This document shows positions 13,178 through 24,635 of a stretch of DNA of 64,000 nucleotides, one piece after another. The translations under genes were made by a program, and so were the position numbers. Where the stretch lies: the NCBI RefSeq assembly GCF_000204055.1, contig NW_006768789.1:197692-261691 (forward strand), given 5' to 3'. The notes under the pieces were generated by a model. It saw nothing but the letters and a program-made list of their open reading frames with translations. It was not told the origin of the DNA and did no database searches. The first letter of the stretch is position 1. Every line of letters starts with the position of its first letter. This DNA comes from Melampsora larici-populina 98AG31 (lineage: Eukaryota; Basidiomycota; Pucciniomycetes; Pucciniales; Melampsoraceae).

Positions 13178-14519
13178 AGCAAGCATTGGTCACGCCAACA
13201 ATTTATTTACATACCGAAAAGCAAAGTCTTCCTTAGAATTATATCTTCACCGCACCCTGTAGATTCAAATCAGTATTGGATGCAATTCAATTTTTCTGAA
13301 ATTAATTTCGTGATGACAGCAATTGTAACGTCTGCCTTATAGATTGGCAAACAGTGACCTGGTTTGAAAGTAGTAGACAGGTTTGAAAGTCTTGCTGTAG
13401 CTTCGGCTCTGGCACAATTTGTATCTGAATGTATGTGCTACTCAGTTAAACAAATCCGATGAACCATTGATCAGGATCCTGCACTCTAGACTTGCACCAA
13501 AAAGGAGGAGAAAGCTTACGGCCAAAGAGTGTATCATCAATCAGCTTTAGACCTTGGAGGGGACTTACACCTAGAGTCTGCTCAGCTCAACTAACCAAGT
13601 GTAAAGCATTCAGTCATCACTGCCTTATGCTGCCATTCATCCGTGTCTATGATTGCCTCGCTGACCACTTCCCTAGATCACTGCCTATTGACATTCACCT
13701 ACACCGCATGAGTCACTCGATTCATACCACTAACCTATGCCTTTCACTCACTCTATGTCCTATCCCAAACCCTGACCAAGACTCCCCACAATAAGAGGAC
13801 CATTTTGGATGCTCCTAGGACTGGGTTAAATTTGATGCTTCTGTACCAGAGACAACAAGCTTCCCTCACAGAAATCCCACTTGGTCAGTAGGTCCCTTGG
13901 TCCTCTGTGCTGTGAGAACCCACCCTCAAGATGCCAATGACCAAGGTCCGGACTTGCACATGTTGGATTCTGTTGGATTACTCTTTGCCAGGGAACAAGG
14001 GAAACACAAATCATGTGTCGCGGCCTTCTTGTGTGTAAGGTAATCAAAATTCATACATGGGGGGCCATATCCTGCTTTTCCTTCACTCTGGACTTGTGCC
14101 GTCGAACCATATGAGGTTTGCACCTTGTAGCTCTACCCTTGTGCTTCATTTGATAAAAACCCTGCTCTTATTGAGGGTTGTGATGTAAACTCCAACATTG
14201 ATCTGGATGGTTCCCCACCTGAGATGGGGGGCTTGTTTCATCTTGGTGTAACAAACAAAAATGTCTGGACAGGTGTAAGCCAGGCACCATCCACTGTTTT
14301 CACAAATTTTGTGACTGGAACCAAACTTAACAAAGTCCCATGCTTGTGTACCTTGCAAGACATTGAGTGAGGGACTTACCACCAACTTGTACCCTCTATA
14401 ACCTGAAGGCAGAGCCTTGTGCAGGAGGTGTTCTTGAAGTCCACTTTCATGTACAGTACCTTACCAAAGATTTATATGTGGTCCCAAGAGGAAAATTGTG
14501 TGCCGGTATCTTGTACTAA
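13178..14519. other. Intergenic region, no supported gene
   Basis: Downstream of the pyrophosphatase. ORFs in this stretch (13492-13794 +, 14047-13826 -, 14385-14146 -) overlap on both strands, lack domains and show no splice continuity. Probably decayed repeat DNA. Confidence 0.4.
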
Positions 14520-14524
14520 GTCTA

Positions 14525-14923
14525 CCCTCTTTTTCTTTTTTCCTGAGGAATTCAATCCCTTCTTACCAAAGATATGTTTCAAAGATTGGGTATTAGCAGC
14601 AAATTTGAACTTGAGGAAGAAGTTACATGTGGGATTTTCCTCCAAGAACCAATCTTTGATGTAAAGTTTAGGTAAGAGGGGAGCACTTTCCTTGGGCAAA
14701 AAATATGTACAATAACGGTACTCAAAGTTGTGTATACTTTGCCATGCATAGCTTTTTTGTGTTTTTTCGCAACTACAAACAACTTGGAAAAAGTATGTTT
14801 CTTGATTGAAGCTCAAAGATATGTACTTTTAAGCCAAAAATATAGTTTTCCCTGGTTGTGTGAAGTTGTGAAAAAAGAAAAGAAAACTATGCACAGCAAA
14901 GTATACACAACTTTGAGTACCGT
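14525..14923. repeat. Nested fold-back (inverted) repeats
   Basis: Two inverted repeats lie side by side. The first pairs about 14553-14597 with about 14643-14690: both strands read CTTACC..AAAGATTGG, which is why ORFs on both strands encode similar LPK..KDW peptides. The second pairs 14717-14752 with 14888-14923 (36 bp, two mismatches; core GGTACTCAAAGTTGTGTATA) and continues inward imperfectly to about 14790/14852. The loop itself contains AAAAGTA...TACTTTT. Such a layout fits fold-back or MITE debris; no target duplication was identified. Confidence 0.65.
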
Positions 14924-17900
14924 AAATCTGCACAAGATCAAGGTGCACAACTTTTTGTAAATGGCTAGAGACACGGGTACCTAATAAGACAGTGCTTGAC
15001 GTTCAGCACTTTTCTCCAACAAGCAGGTATGCAGACCTGATAAACCAACCTGAAACACAATAAGAAAGAAAAAGAATATGAACACCACAATTGATAAGAT
15101 ATGAAAAATAGTTAAGATAGTAGTGTACCTAAGTTTTACAGAGGAAAGATAAGATGAGAATAAATGTAATGAGCTTATAAGATACGGCTCAAGTGATCTA
15201 TAGGAACCTTTGATGTGGTAACATTCGTGCTAATACCAGTTAGAAAAAGGTAGTGGAAAACTTACTCTCTTTCCAATGGATGAGGAAAGAGAGATTAGGA
15301 CGAGCAGATGAAACAACATATATATCTCAGTCACTTCAACGCAAAACATTGGGAAAGATCAGCGCTAATGTTGGTTGGGAAAATAACAGCAAATAACAAA
15401 GCATTATACATCATACATAAGATCACTCTTAGACGAGATAAATATAAGAAAGAAACTGTGACACCTATTCCACCTTTCACACTCAATACAACACTCCTGA
15501 CATCGGTCTTGATTGTCTTTCAACACTTTTTACTGTGGACCATATACAAATCCTTGGTAGAGGATGATGTAGAAAGGAATGAGAAAGGCTCCCTGGAAAA
15601 CACTCTACCCTCAGCCTATAGAATGTGCAAGTTGGAAATTCCCTTGCTTGCCTGGCAAGACAAGCATGGGGCTTTGTTATGTTTAGACTGGAACTGTTTT
15701 TTGATTTTTTTTGACTTATCCAAGTCCTGTGCTGATTCTTGCATGCTTTGAGCGCAGTGATCAGGGAGTTATGACAACCCAACACGCTTTGTGAGGGGAA
15801 TCAAGTTTGGCTGGAGAAAATCTCATCAAACATATAGAAGAAAGATTGTAAAAAAATTGCTGTTGCAAGACAGCACTGAATTTGTTACATATGCTGCACC
15901 CGTTGCTCTTGATGTGCCAATCCTGCCAGGGTCAACCTGGGTCCTGGATACAGTCACAAACAGGTAAAAATTATGGTGTTACACAATGACTCCAAAGTTG
16001 TTACATACACTGCACCCATTATTTGCTATGCACCAATTCTTGCCCAGCCAGGGTCATCCCTATGTACATGCAGTGACAAACAACTACTGACCATACTACC
16101 GCAGCCGATACAATTGCAGCATTGCGTAGCTATACAGACCCATTACTTTGATTGTCACTTTTTCATTGACCATATGCTAATGCTTTTTTGCACCCTGGGG
16201 TCATTCTGTTACACAGTCAAGAGAGACCAAATTTATCCTTGCCATGTTATCCAGCCAACAATTGCAACCATGCAATTGGACCAATCCACTCCAAACGATG
16301 TCAGAATTCCGGCCACACCGATATTGATGCCACTACATGGACACGTCCAAAGCATAGTCTCAGTTTATTGTATACATCCTGTCAACTCACCAAACCCAAA
16401 TTGCAATGAAAGAGTGTAATGTGCATCAAGCTGAACTGGGGTTTTGAGAACCAGGTGGATCACCTAACCATTGAGAGTGCCACAGCAATAGTTTGGCATA
16501 GACTACATGCTGTGACAAAAGGGATTGATATTTGGATATGAGTGATTGTTTTTGCGCATCCATTCGTGACAATTATTTGCAATAACTGTGCTCAGTACAC
16601 CAGCAAACAAAGCTTTTGGCACAAGTCTGGAGCGTGATTTACTGTAATGGGTTGTGTTACAATAATGGTTTGTTGTCCATGTCGGAAATGGTAGAACAGT
16701 GCTGACTTGTGTTCTTTCTGTCTATAGCGTGGGGATGATAACACAGTATCTCGGCACACACTGCGATTTAAGTCTAGTAATGGTATTGATGTCACGTTTT
16801 GAATTGGTCACCCAATGTTCCTTCAATGGGCCACACAGAAGTGGATACTACAATGTTGGCCGCTTATTCTTTCCAAATGGCTGGCCTACAACGTCAAGCA
16901 TTGTTGCCAATAGTTTGGTGCCGGCACACCATCAGCAACACCAGGACATGATGCTGGGACAGAAATTTGTGTGGAAGCATTTGGAATAGTAATGTACTGT
17001 GACAAATCCACCCAATTTCTGGGAGGTGTGGAGGTTGTGACCTTGATAGTTAAAATCCAATTGTACGTGACTTTGATCAGACTTGCGTGCATGAATTGAC
17101 AGCGGCATTGGTTTTAGGGCAAAAGACATGTTGTATTTACAATAATGTACAAATACAACAACTCTGTGACAAATTTGTTCACAAGAAGAATATATGCAAT
17201 GAGAAACATCATTGGGCTCATCCCCAGGGTTGTGGGATGGTTTACTAAGCGGCAAATATAGGTGGTAAAGGTGGGTCACTGTTATTGATTGATATTACTG
17301 TATGTTAAATAACACAAAGTGCATGTCAGTGATATGGATTTGATAGCGATGAGGGGGATGCACGGACAGGACTAAACACCCGGTCCCAGTGAAGTGATGT
17401 CAGAAACATCTGGTGTTACTTCATATTGGTGTGGGACGGTTGGGCACGGGAAATGGGTTTTTTTCTGAAGGGTTGTTACCCAGAGAGTGCAGTGGGTTCC
17501 AGTGGGCGGAAGGGAAGATGAGTTAATGGGTCTCAAATATTGCCGGGACCAGCATCTATGTTGTAACTAAATGATACCACGATGCAAGTTGGCGGTGCGG
17601 GGCAACATGTTGTTCATGGCGGAACGATAATAATGACAAGGCACTTTGATTTCATTACAGAAATATGCAGTGAGACGTTGCAGGTGGACACCCCGGTGTC
17701 GGCCTCGGGGCTGGAGTATGGAACAATGTATGGAGGGAATGAGGTATATATAGCAAGGCAAGGGGTGTAGCTGTAAGGCAATGCCAGCTGGTGGTGCCCT
17801 ATGGGGGAGGGCAAGGGGTGAGTGATGCGGGATCAGGAGGGCGGCAAGCCGCCCCCGATGCTCTAGTTCCTTATAAAACCTTTTCACCTATTCATAGATT

Positions 17901-18723
17901 TTTGTTTGCCTTCCTGAGAAGCCCCTTTCTATGTATCATGAAAATTCTCAAGGAAACCAAGGAATACTCTTCCAAGCTCCTTCTGAAATCCATGATTTTG
18001 CATCAAGAGCTTGACCTGTATCTGAAAACTGAGTGGTTCATACATAACCACGCAAATTTGACAGAAACCTCAAACTTCCAGGGAAAGTAGGGGGAGGAGT
18101 CCTCCAAGTCCTTGTTTTTGTTACTAACTCAATGCGGCTCAGAGAGCCAAAAAAAGTTCTTTGCCTCATGAACATCCACAAATGGGGAAAAACAGTTTTA
18201 TAAGGACCCAGATTTCTCCTGCAAAAACTCATTCCACAGGCCAAATGGCAAAGCATACCCTAGTGTGCCTGGTTTTCATTAAGTTTATTGCTGAAGCGCA
18301 CGAGAAGCAGCGTGAGACTGCGGAGAGCATTCGTAGGGTTGCGGAAGCAGAGAGCCGGCTACCATTTCCCACACCCCAAGTGGGTAATACAAATGACCAA
18401 ACTTGGACTGTACAAATGCTGTGATAAAAGTCATTGACCATTTGGGTCACCTCATCAAGGAACATATATTGAATGAGCCTGAATTTTATTCTTACAGATG
18501 AATTGCCTTCTCTTTCTTCAATTTGTTGTTATAGCCATCCTTATGATGTAGGCCCACTGAATTTGATTAAGGCAAGCATTGGGAGCAGACTTTCAAAATC
18601 ATCTCCCGATCTCAATGACCTCTTTATGCATATACTCAATTTCCAAAGCACTTTGATGTGTGATGAATTTAGATTGTTTGCAATTTTCTTGTCCAATCCT
18701 CTCGGGTGTTAAATATTTCATTA
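14924..18723. other. Gene-poor stretch with degenerate repeats
   Basis: No gene is supportable. An imperfect duplication with about 120-bp period is seen at 15887-16060 (GTTACATA..TGCACCC...GCCAGGGTCA...AGTGACAAAC). GTGACAAA and CCAGGGTC words recur through 15.9-17.2 kb. A motif pair at 18300-18360 (GAGAAGCAGCGTGAGACTGCGG, GAGAGCCGGCT) has similar words at 22920-22985, on the other side of the Tc1/mariner-like element. ORFs on both strands are short and uninformative. Confidence 0.4.
15887..16060. repeat. Imperfect ~120-bp tandem duplication
   Basis: The segment starting near 15889 (TTACATATGCTGCACCC) is repeated near 16009 (TTACATACACTGCACCC). Both continue into a GCCAGGGTCA stretch and a CAGT(C/G)ACAAAC stretch at corresponding distances. 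Similarity is moderate, so this is an old duplication or part of a decayed element. Confidence 0.5.
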
Positions 18724-18823
18724 GATGAAAGTTATCCTTCTAGATATCCTTCTAGTGATATCCTTCTAGATATCCTTCTAGCGATATCCTTCTAGATATC
18801 CTTCTAGAAGGATAACTTTTATC
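18724..18823. mobile_element. 100-bp fold-back element made of ATATCCTTCTAG repeats
   Basis: The ends GATGAAAGTTATCCTTCTAG and its reverse complement (20 of 21 positions match) are flanked by TA on both sides (18722-18723, 18824-18825). The interior is nearly three copies of a 26-bp unit, TATCCTTCTAGATATCCTTCTAG plus a 3-nt spacer. It looks like a minimal TA-target MITE or fold-back satellite and carries no coding sequence. Confidence 0.65.
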
Positions 18824-19120
18824 TAACATAACAGCTATTGTTCTTCTCATCCTTTTATTGTTATATTGTTAAGATAAGGATTGGATTGGATACAGTTGCT
18901 CCAGTCTAGTCACGACCAGACGCGCTCTGCAAAATCGAAATTCAATTACTCAAATTTATACACTAAACTCCTAGTAACAAAGTGTATGTAAAAAGTTATT
19001 TTTGGGCCATAAGTGGGGTGTATGTGTCAGAAATGACTTGGTAAGTCAATCTGCTCGACCAATTTTTTTTTTCTGACCTCGACATTTGGGTCTAGGTACC
19101 TAAGGGGCCTAATATTAAGT

Positions 19121-19215
19121 ACTTAAGTACTTAACTTAATTACTTAAGTACTTAACTTAAGTATTTAAATGCTTAGCTAGCCACTTAAGTTGCTACTTAG
19201 GTACCTCAAGTAAGT
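19121..19215. repeat. CTTAAGTA palindrome cluster
   Basis: Repeated CTTAAGTACTTAA-type words, self-complementary, lie in the non-coding left part of the transposon between its end and the transposase stop codon. They could be subterminal binding sites or a hairpin-forming region. There is no coding content. Confidence 0.55.
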
Positions 19216-19359
19216 ATGTAGGCCGAGCACGTCTCATCATGGCTCATTGGGTGCAGAACAGGGTACGCTTGTGTTGTTACTTTGTATATAAAGTCAGGAT
19301 AACATCTTGTATATATATAAAACCAGGATAGCATAAAGAAAATAAAAAAAAGAAAAATC

Positions 19360-22300
19360 TTAAGGATTACAAATAAATTCAAGATTCATGGCAGCCTTAC
19401 GTGCCACACATCGATGTGAACGGTACCTCTTGTCCTTGGCCAAGTTTTCGGCCTGCACCCCAGTAAAGTTGTCTCTGAATAGCCATACATAGACATGTGT
19501 TAGTAAATATAGACCAGACAAGACCAAATAAAACTCACCAATAGATGTTCATATGACAATCAACCTTTCGGGAACACTTTTGGATGGTTGAAACCGGGCA
19601 GCGCTTGCGTACCTCCTCAAAGAGAGCCTGACAGTCTTTAAAGGTTTTACATTTAAAGCTGTTGGTTCGATAGTCTGTGAAATCAAAACAGTCAGTCAAA
19701 TATGTAAAGTTGATGAAAAATTAAGAAAGACTTACGGTGCTTAATGTAAGACCAATAGAGCTCTATTGGGTTAAGCTCACAGTGAAACTTAGGAAGGAAT
19801 AAGCAAATATGACCAGCCTCCTCGATGACCATCTGAAGCAAAGGCTTCTCATTGACAAAGTCCGACTGCAGGCTCAAGATCTTAGAGGCACAGCAGTACG
19901 GATCATCAGACTCGTTGATGGATGAGTTGACTGGGGTTTCACCATTCTTGTAAGCCTCTTGTGCTTCCTTTTCATGTTGTAATTGGGATTCTTGAGCAGC
20001 TAGGTCGTGTTTAGTGCTGGATAGCTTACATGTGGCACAGTGTAAGACCGGTTTGTTACCTGCTGCCTTGGCTTTGGCTTTGTAGAGGTCCCACAAGCCG
20101 CGCTTGTCTAGGACACATCGAATGCCTTTCCTTTTCCCAGCAAGATTTGGATTCAAATGGTCAGCTGGATAGACCATGGACTGAGGAAGTCCTTGTCTTT
20201 CGAGAGGGATTCTAGGGTCATCGGTCGGGATCTCAGTATCTTGTAAAGGTGATTTCTTACCCCCAGGGCCAAGGTTCATGTTCGAGACTTGGAGAGCTGA
20301 GGGTCCGTAAGATTCATGCGCAGAAGAACAGTCAAAGATAAAAACGCCCTGTGCGTTGGGAAAAAGATACTCGAAGATAGGAATTGCTCGTGTTTGGACT
20401 TGCTCGATTAGCTGCATACAATCCCACCAGGGATCACCTTTGCTTCCAGGGTAAGTAACCACTGCAGCATCGGTAAATGAAGGCAAAGGGAATCTGTTGT
20501 GTTCCTCTTCGGAAGTTATTTCCAGTCGGCCAGTCTTCGTGGCTGGCGTAATCCAATCTGAATCGTGAATTAATCGTCCATCGCTCTTCTTACGCAGCTC
20601 TTGAGTGTTGTCTTTGACCCAGGCTCGCTTTGGACGTTTGTTAGCGTGCACCGTTGACTTGTTGTGATAGAGAAAAATTGTTTCCTTCTGGTCTTGAAGA
20701 AGAATAGGATCTGGAGCAATTGAGAGCTCCAGGTCTTCACCATGATAAACTCGAGAGCGCTTCTGAAGGTCGGCTATAATATCTAGATACTTGTGGCGGT
20801 ATGCAACAACGTCTGCTTGTTCATGGCCGTCAAAATAGAGTCCTTTACTGTACTCGCGTGCCCAAAACCCCAAGGAATGAAGCCATCAATTGGCTGTGTT
20901 GAGACAGATTGTGCATTTGATGCCATGATCAGGGAGCGCAACAGAGTTGACGTGGTGAAGCAGTGATAGAGGGGTGAGCTGATACAGTATTAAAATGATC
21001 ATGTCATATCAGTGTGTTTTCAAGAAAAAAAATTAGAAAGAGAACGATAGAGGATGAAAATAAACATACCTCTCCAGGCCTTTTAGATATCGCCCAAGAT
21101 TGATTTGAGTTATAAAGCTTGCCATCATCAAGCATTGATGAATGGTGTGAGGCAAATCCATGCTGAATAATGATTAACTCCTTGAATTTTGAGACATGGA
21201 CGGCTTGCTGTTGGATTTTCTTTGCATGACAGACTCCTGTGGTTGGTTTGGTGGAAAGCTTTTGATTTGAGGCTCGTCTGCGAATCGATGAGGCTGCAGT
21301 TAAGATTGAAGCAGTGACAGCTGGATCTTTTTCACCGTTGATAGTAAGTTCAAATTGTTGTAAATTGTACTCTCGAAGGTCTTCAATGATAGAGATCAGG
21401 ACTTTGAAATGTGGATCTGATTTGGCTTTTTCACGGGACTTATCTTCGATAAATTTGATGTCTGAATCTAAGCTGTTATATTGATCCTGAGCTGCTTGTC
21501 TGATTTTCTGAGGGAGCGAGAGTTTGGTCTTGGTAGATCGATAACGTTCAACGCATTCTTCAATCCAGGTATCTGATACAACTACATTCAAATCATTTCT
21601 ATCATTTTCGAGTTCATTTTCGATTTCATTTTCATTTTCATTTTCATTTTCAATTTTGTTTTCTTTTTCATTTTGATCATCAATGTTGTTGTTATCATTT
21701 GATTCAGATGAGACATTTCCATCATTAGAATTGTTGTTATCAAAGGTTTCAAAGGTATCAGATGAAGTTAATCCGGGGGATGTGACAAGAGCTGGAGTTG
21801 GATGATGAATAATCCAGCGGTCAAGCATGTTGTTTGACTTGCCAAGAGCCTTTTCTTGGTTGATTTTATATTGTTGTCGTGTTTCTTTTGGTATCTTTTG
21901 TGGTACAAGTTTATTTGAGGTAATCTGAGCACATGGCCTCTTATAGCCTTTGAGGATAAGACCTTCCTTGGTTTTGCGTTTACCAAGAGTTGGTGGATCA
22001 ATGAAAGGGCGAGTAAAAACTGGGAATAAAGCATCATTGACGAGTTCATTATCACAAGCTTCGTCGTCAGAAGAATTGGCAATATTGGCTTGAGCGTAGA
22101 GTGAGATGTCTAAAGGATCCATCTCATCCTCCTCAGTTAAATAATTAGGATCAATCGGCATCCAGTAGAACTCAGATGGTTGAAGTATAGCTGAATGAGG
22201 AGGCCGGGGGGTTTGAGAATGCTCGACTTCAGAATCAGACTTGTCGAGGTGATTCATGTTTGAAATTCGAGTTGGGAAATTCTCTGGAACAGGGGCTTTG

Positions 22301-22443
22301 TTTAAAGTGATTTGAACATCAGAATCAACAGTGATTTGTTGATCTTCCGTATCAGAGATGACCACAATGTTACGGAGTTTGGCGGTGCGAACGTTCTTCC
22401 AACGTCGTGATTGAGATCGTGAAGGTTTGCTCTTCTTGGCCAT
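19360..22443 (-). pseudogene. DDE transposase of the Tc1/mariner-like element, broken
   Basis: Four exons (22443-21070, 20978-19736, 19674-19539, 19474-19360) splice cleanly with GT-AG introns. The N-terminal part from MAKKSKPSRSQSRRWKN is acidic and disordered, with an ENENENE run. It is followed by the conserved stretch LHSLGFWAREYSKGLYFDGH, then WWDCMQLIEQVQTRAIPIFE, FIFDCSSAHESYGPSAL, LGPGGKK and LPKFHCELNPIELYWSYIK, matching a long DDE transposase family common in basidiomycetes (recalled, not searched). Three lesions are visible: an in-frame TGA (20888-20886) where the family has Arg in TANRWLHSLGF, a second TGA formed across the last intron (TG at 19540-19539 plus A at 19474), and YHNKST (20666-20652) where the family has the catalytic HDES/T. 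All three fit CpG to TpG/CpA change. The copy is predicted inactive. Confidence 0.85.
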
Positions 22444-22490
22444 ATCGATGATGAGTGCATAAATGAAAGGAAAGCGGGGATATGTATGTA

Positions 22491-22579
22491 CAGTCAATTT
22501 CACAAAGCTTGGAAAGAATTCCACGCCAATTTGCCCAAGTTTGGCGGGCAAAAGTTTCCAAGCTTTCTGCAATCGACTG
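22491..22579. repeat. 89-bp TA-flanked palindromic MITE
   Basis: Arms of about 45 bp, CAGTCAATTTCACAAAGCTTGG and its imperfect reverse complement, are flanked by TA (22489-22490, 22580-22581). It lies 48 bp upstream of the transposase ATG inside the larger transposon, so it is either a nested insertion or part of that element's 5' region. Related sequences are seen near 27110-27190 and 30780-30976. Confidence 0.6.
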
Positions 22580-22759
22580 TATGTATGTATGTAGGGAAAA
22601 GGGTGGAAAGGATGAGTGTAGAACGGAGAAAGACAAACTTTGTCAAAAAAAAAACCTCGGCGAAAAACTTTTTTGGGTATTACTGGGACCCCTAACATTT
22701 GGGTCCCGTGGCCGGGGCCGGGGCCGGGCTCTGGTCGTGACTAGACTGGAGCAACTGTA

Positions 22760-23107
22760 CAAGTGAAGGGAAGAGTGAGAAATCTGGGATGTACGGAGGT
22801 GCGCGAATACGTCTGGACTTGGACAGGGGTGACGCTTTTGGACGTGGGAAATAAAAATTTCAAAATATACAAATATCAATTCCAATTATGTGTGACTGTG
22901 CGTGGCTCGCACTCTCATTTTGAGAGCCGGCTCTCTGCTTGCACAGGCCTTCAATTCTTCTGAGACTGCGTGAGAAGCAGCGTATCAAAGCAGCGTGGGA
23001 CCCTTGGCTAAGTTTAGCAGCGTATGTTTCTTCACAGTGATCTCAACAAAAATCCCGGACAGGCTTCCAGAACCATCCGAGGCCGAGGAAGTTTACCCCG
23101 TGGTGTA
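22760..23107. other. Spacer between two mobile elements
   Basis: No gene. It holds GAGAGCCGGCTCTCTGC (a partial palindrome, about 22922) and GAGACTGCGTGAGAAGCAGCG (about 22963), which resemble words at 18300-18360. Confidence 0.4.
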
Positions 23108-23445
23108 CAGTGGGTAAACCCGAGTACGTGTTCCGACCTGCCCTGCAAAATCAAATTTCACCTTTCGGGTCAATGTCGGGGCACTCAATTTGAATGTTTG
23201 AGACTGGCACCCAGACCATTGAAAAGGCATTGCTTTGATGAATCTAGGAATATGGTTTTGGAGACCAAAAATATGATTTTACTCTTTTAGAGGTTTGGAT
23301 TTTCGGACCTAGGCCTCAATTAGGTACCTATCTAGCTACTTAGCGGCGCACTAGGCCTATAATTTAATGAATATGGCTGCTCAAGTGGCAAATAACAACC
23401 AAATTTGCTTTTTTTTCAAAAAAAACCAAAAGTTTTGCAGCCTAA

Positions 23446-23961
23446 GAGCATCTCCAACGCGACTCTGTAAACGTAAGTTTAACGTAGCCATTTAGACATA
23501 AACGTAAGCTGTAATTTACGTTTAGCGGTTTGGCCACAAAAACCAACCTCCAGCGCGCACATGATTTGTCACAAGTTGCCATGTGTGTGATCCCTCGTTT
23601 TCAGCTTCGCGGTTCTCTCGTGTCAAGTTCTCGAAATCGCTAGGAAAAATTTGACATTTGGAGAATGACAGAGGAATGACAGAGTTGCCGCGTATTGGAC
23701 GAACGTGGTAATCTTATTCCCGCATTCAGTCGATCACAATCGATGATCACATCATCAATTGTGATTGATGGCATCTTATTATCAACTTGGAAGATAAGTA
23801 TCTGGCATTTACGGCAGCCGCATAACCTTGGGTGGGGGCACCTCAGGTGCGCGTTGGAGGTAGTCAATTCTCAAAAACGAATACAGCCTGCTGTACTTCT
23901 TCAGCAGGCCCAATTCGGATGTGTATGAGTTTTACAGATACCGACTGCGTTGGAGATGCTC
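23446..23961. mobile_element. 516-bp MITE, TAA target duplication (PIF/Harbinger-like)
   Basis: The 15-bp perfect inverted ends GAGCATCTCCAACGC (23446-23460, 23947-23961) are flanked by TAA duplications (23443-23445, 23962-23964). Three-base TWA duplications and GAGCATCTCC-type ends are known from PIF/Harbinger MITEs. It is inserted inside the 23108-24633 element. No ORF of note. Confidence 0.8.
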
Positions 23962-24066
23962 TAACACCACCCCTCAACCTTACTCTCCCGCCAAAAAAAG
24001 CAGAAAAAATGGCAAAAATTTCTCAAAAATTTCGGACCCAAACCTCTATGCGGACTGGCTTGGAAC

Positions 24067-24603
24067 TCACGTGGTGGGTGCGGCGCAATTAGCCTGCCTC
24101 AGGGGCATGCCTTTGAGGCAGGCCCTGGGCAGGCCTTTTGGGGTTGATTTTGGGGTTGGCGTGCCCTTGTTAGGTTTAGGCTGGTTTAGGTCTATTCCGT
24201 CCAGTTACTGTTTGATTATGGGTGGGAATTTTTGTTTAACATCAACAATATTTTTAATTCCCACCTCAAATTGTTCTACTTACAACACATCCCTAATCTC
24301 CAAGCCACTATCAGCTACTATTGTGTTAGATAGGGGTCTGAGAACAATGATTGGGATGAGGATGAGCTTTTTGATTGTTAACTTTCATGACTGTTGATGA
24401 GATGTACATGAGTACCGTTATGAAATAATTATGTATGCTATGTCTGATGTTGTTTGAGCACTTTTCCCACCTACTTTGATTTTTGGGGAGATTTTAACAC
24501 CTTAGAGGCACGCCTAAGCGCCCCCACCATAGGCCTGCCTCTGGAAATATCAAAATATGCGCCCAGGCCTGCCCCAAATTCAAAACATGCGCCCACCACG
24601 TGA
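24067..24603. mobile_element. 537-bp hAT-type MITE with 8-bp target duplication
   Basis: The ends TCACGTGGTGGGTGCGGCGC (left) and the reverse complement of GCGCCCACCACGTGA (right) are flanked by the 8-bp duplication CTTGGAAC (24059-24066, 24604-24611). Both ends and subterminal blocks match the larger hAT element at 51980-53359. The internal remnant encoding WDEDELFD then stop matches the acidic tail of that element's protein. It is therefore an internal-deletion derivative. It landed inside the outer TA element, and its right duplication overlaps that element's terminal repeat. Confidence 0.85.
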
Positions 24604-24635
24604 CTTGGAACACGTACTCGGGTTTACCCACTGTA

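Larger units (their letters stand above)
18893..22757 (-). mobile_element. Tc1/mariner-like DNA transposon, complete ends
   Basis: Perfect 28-bp terminal inverted repeats, CAGTTGCTCCAGTCTAGTCA onward (18893-18920 and 22730-22757), are flanked by a TA target duplication (18891-18892, 22758-22759). Length is 3865 bp. Inside is one minus-strand multi-exon transposase gene, now a pseudogene. Just inside the right end is a GGGACCC/GGGTCCC hairpin (about 22685-22706) followed by a GC-rich CCGGGG repeat. TA duplication plus a DDE transposase supports the IS630-Tc1-mariner group, although the transposase belongs to a long basidiomycete-type family. Confidence 0.88.
23108..24633. mobile_element. TA-flanked non-autonomous element containing two nested MITEs
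   Basis: 27-bp perfect terminal inverted repeats starting CAGTGGGTAAACCCGAGTAC (23108-23134, 24607-24633) have TA on both sides (23106-23107, 24634-24635). Removing the two nested insertions and their target duplications leaves about 462 bp, a typical MITE size with no transposase. CAGTGGG ends and TA duplication fit a Tc1/mariner-type source. The right end is about 350 bp upstream of a secreted-protein gene. Confidence 0.85.

Noticed and set aside
14419..14816. Overlapping ORFs on both strands with similar peptides
   Set aside because: The similarity is produced by an inverted repeat, not by coding conservation.
18728..18820. Regular repeat array as a CRISPR
   Set aside because: Eukaryotic contig; units are contiguous with no unique spacers, inside an inverted-repeat element.
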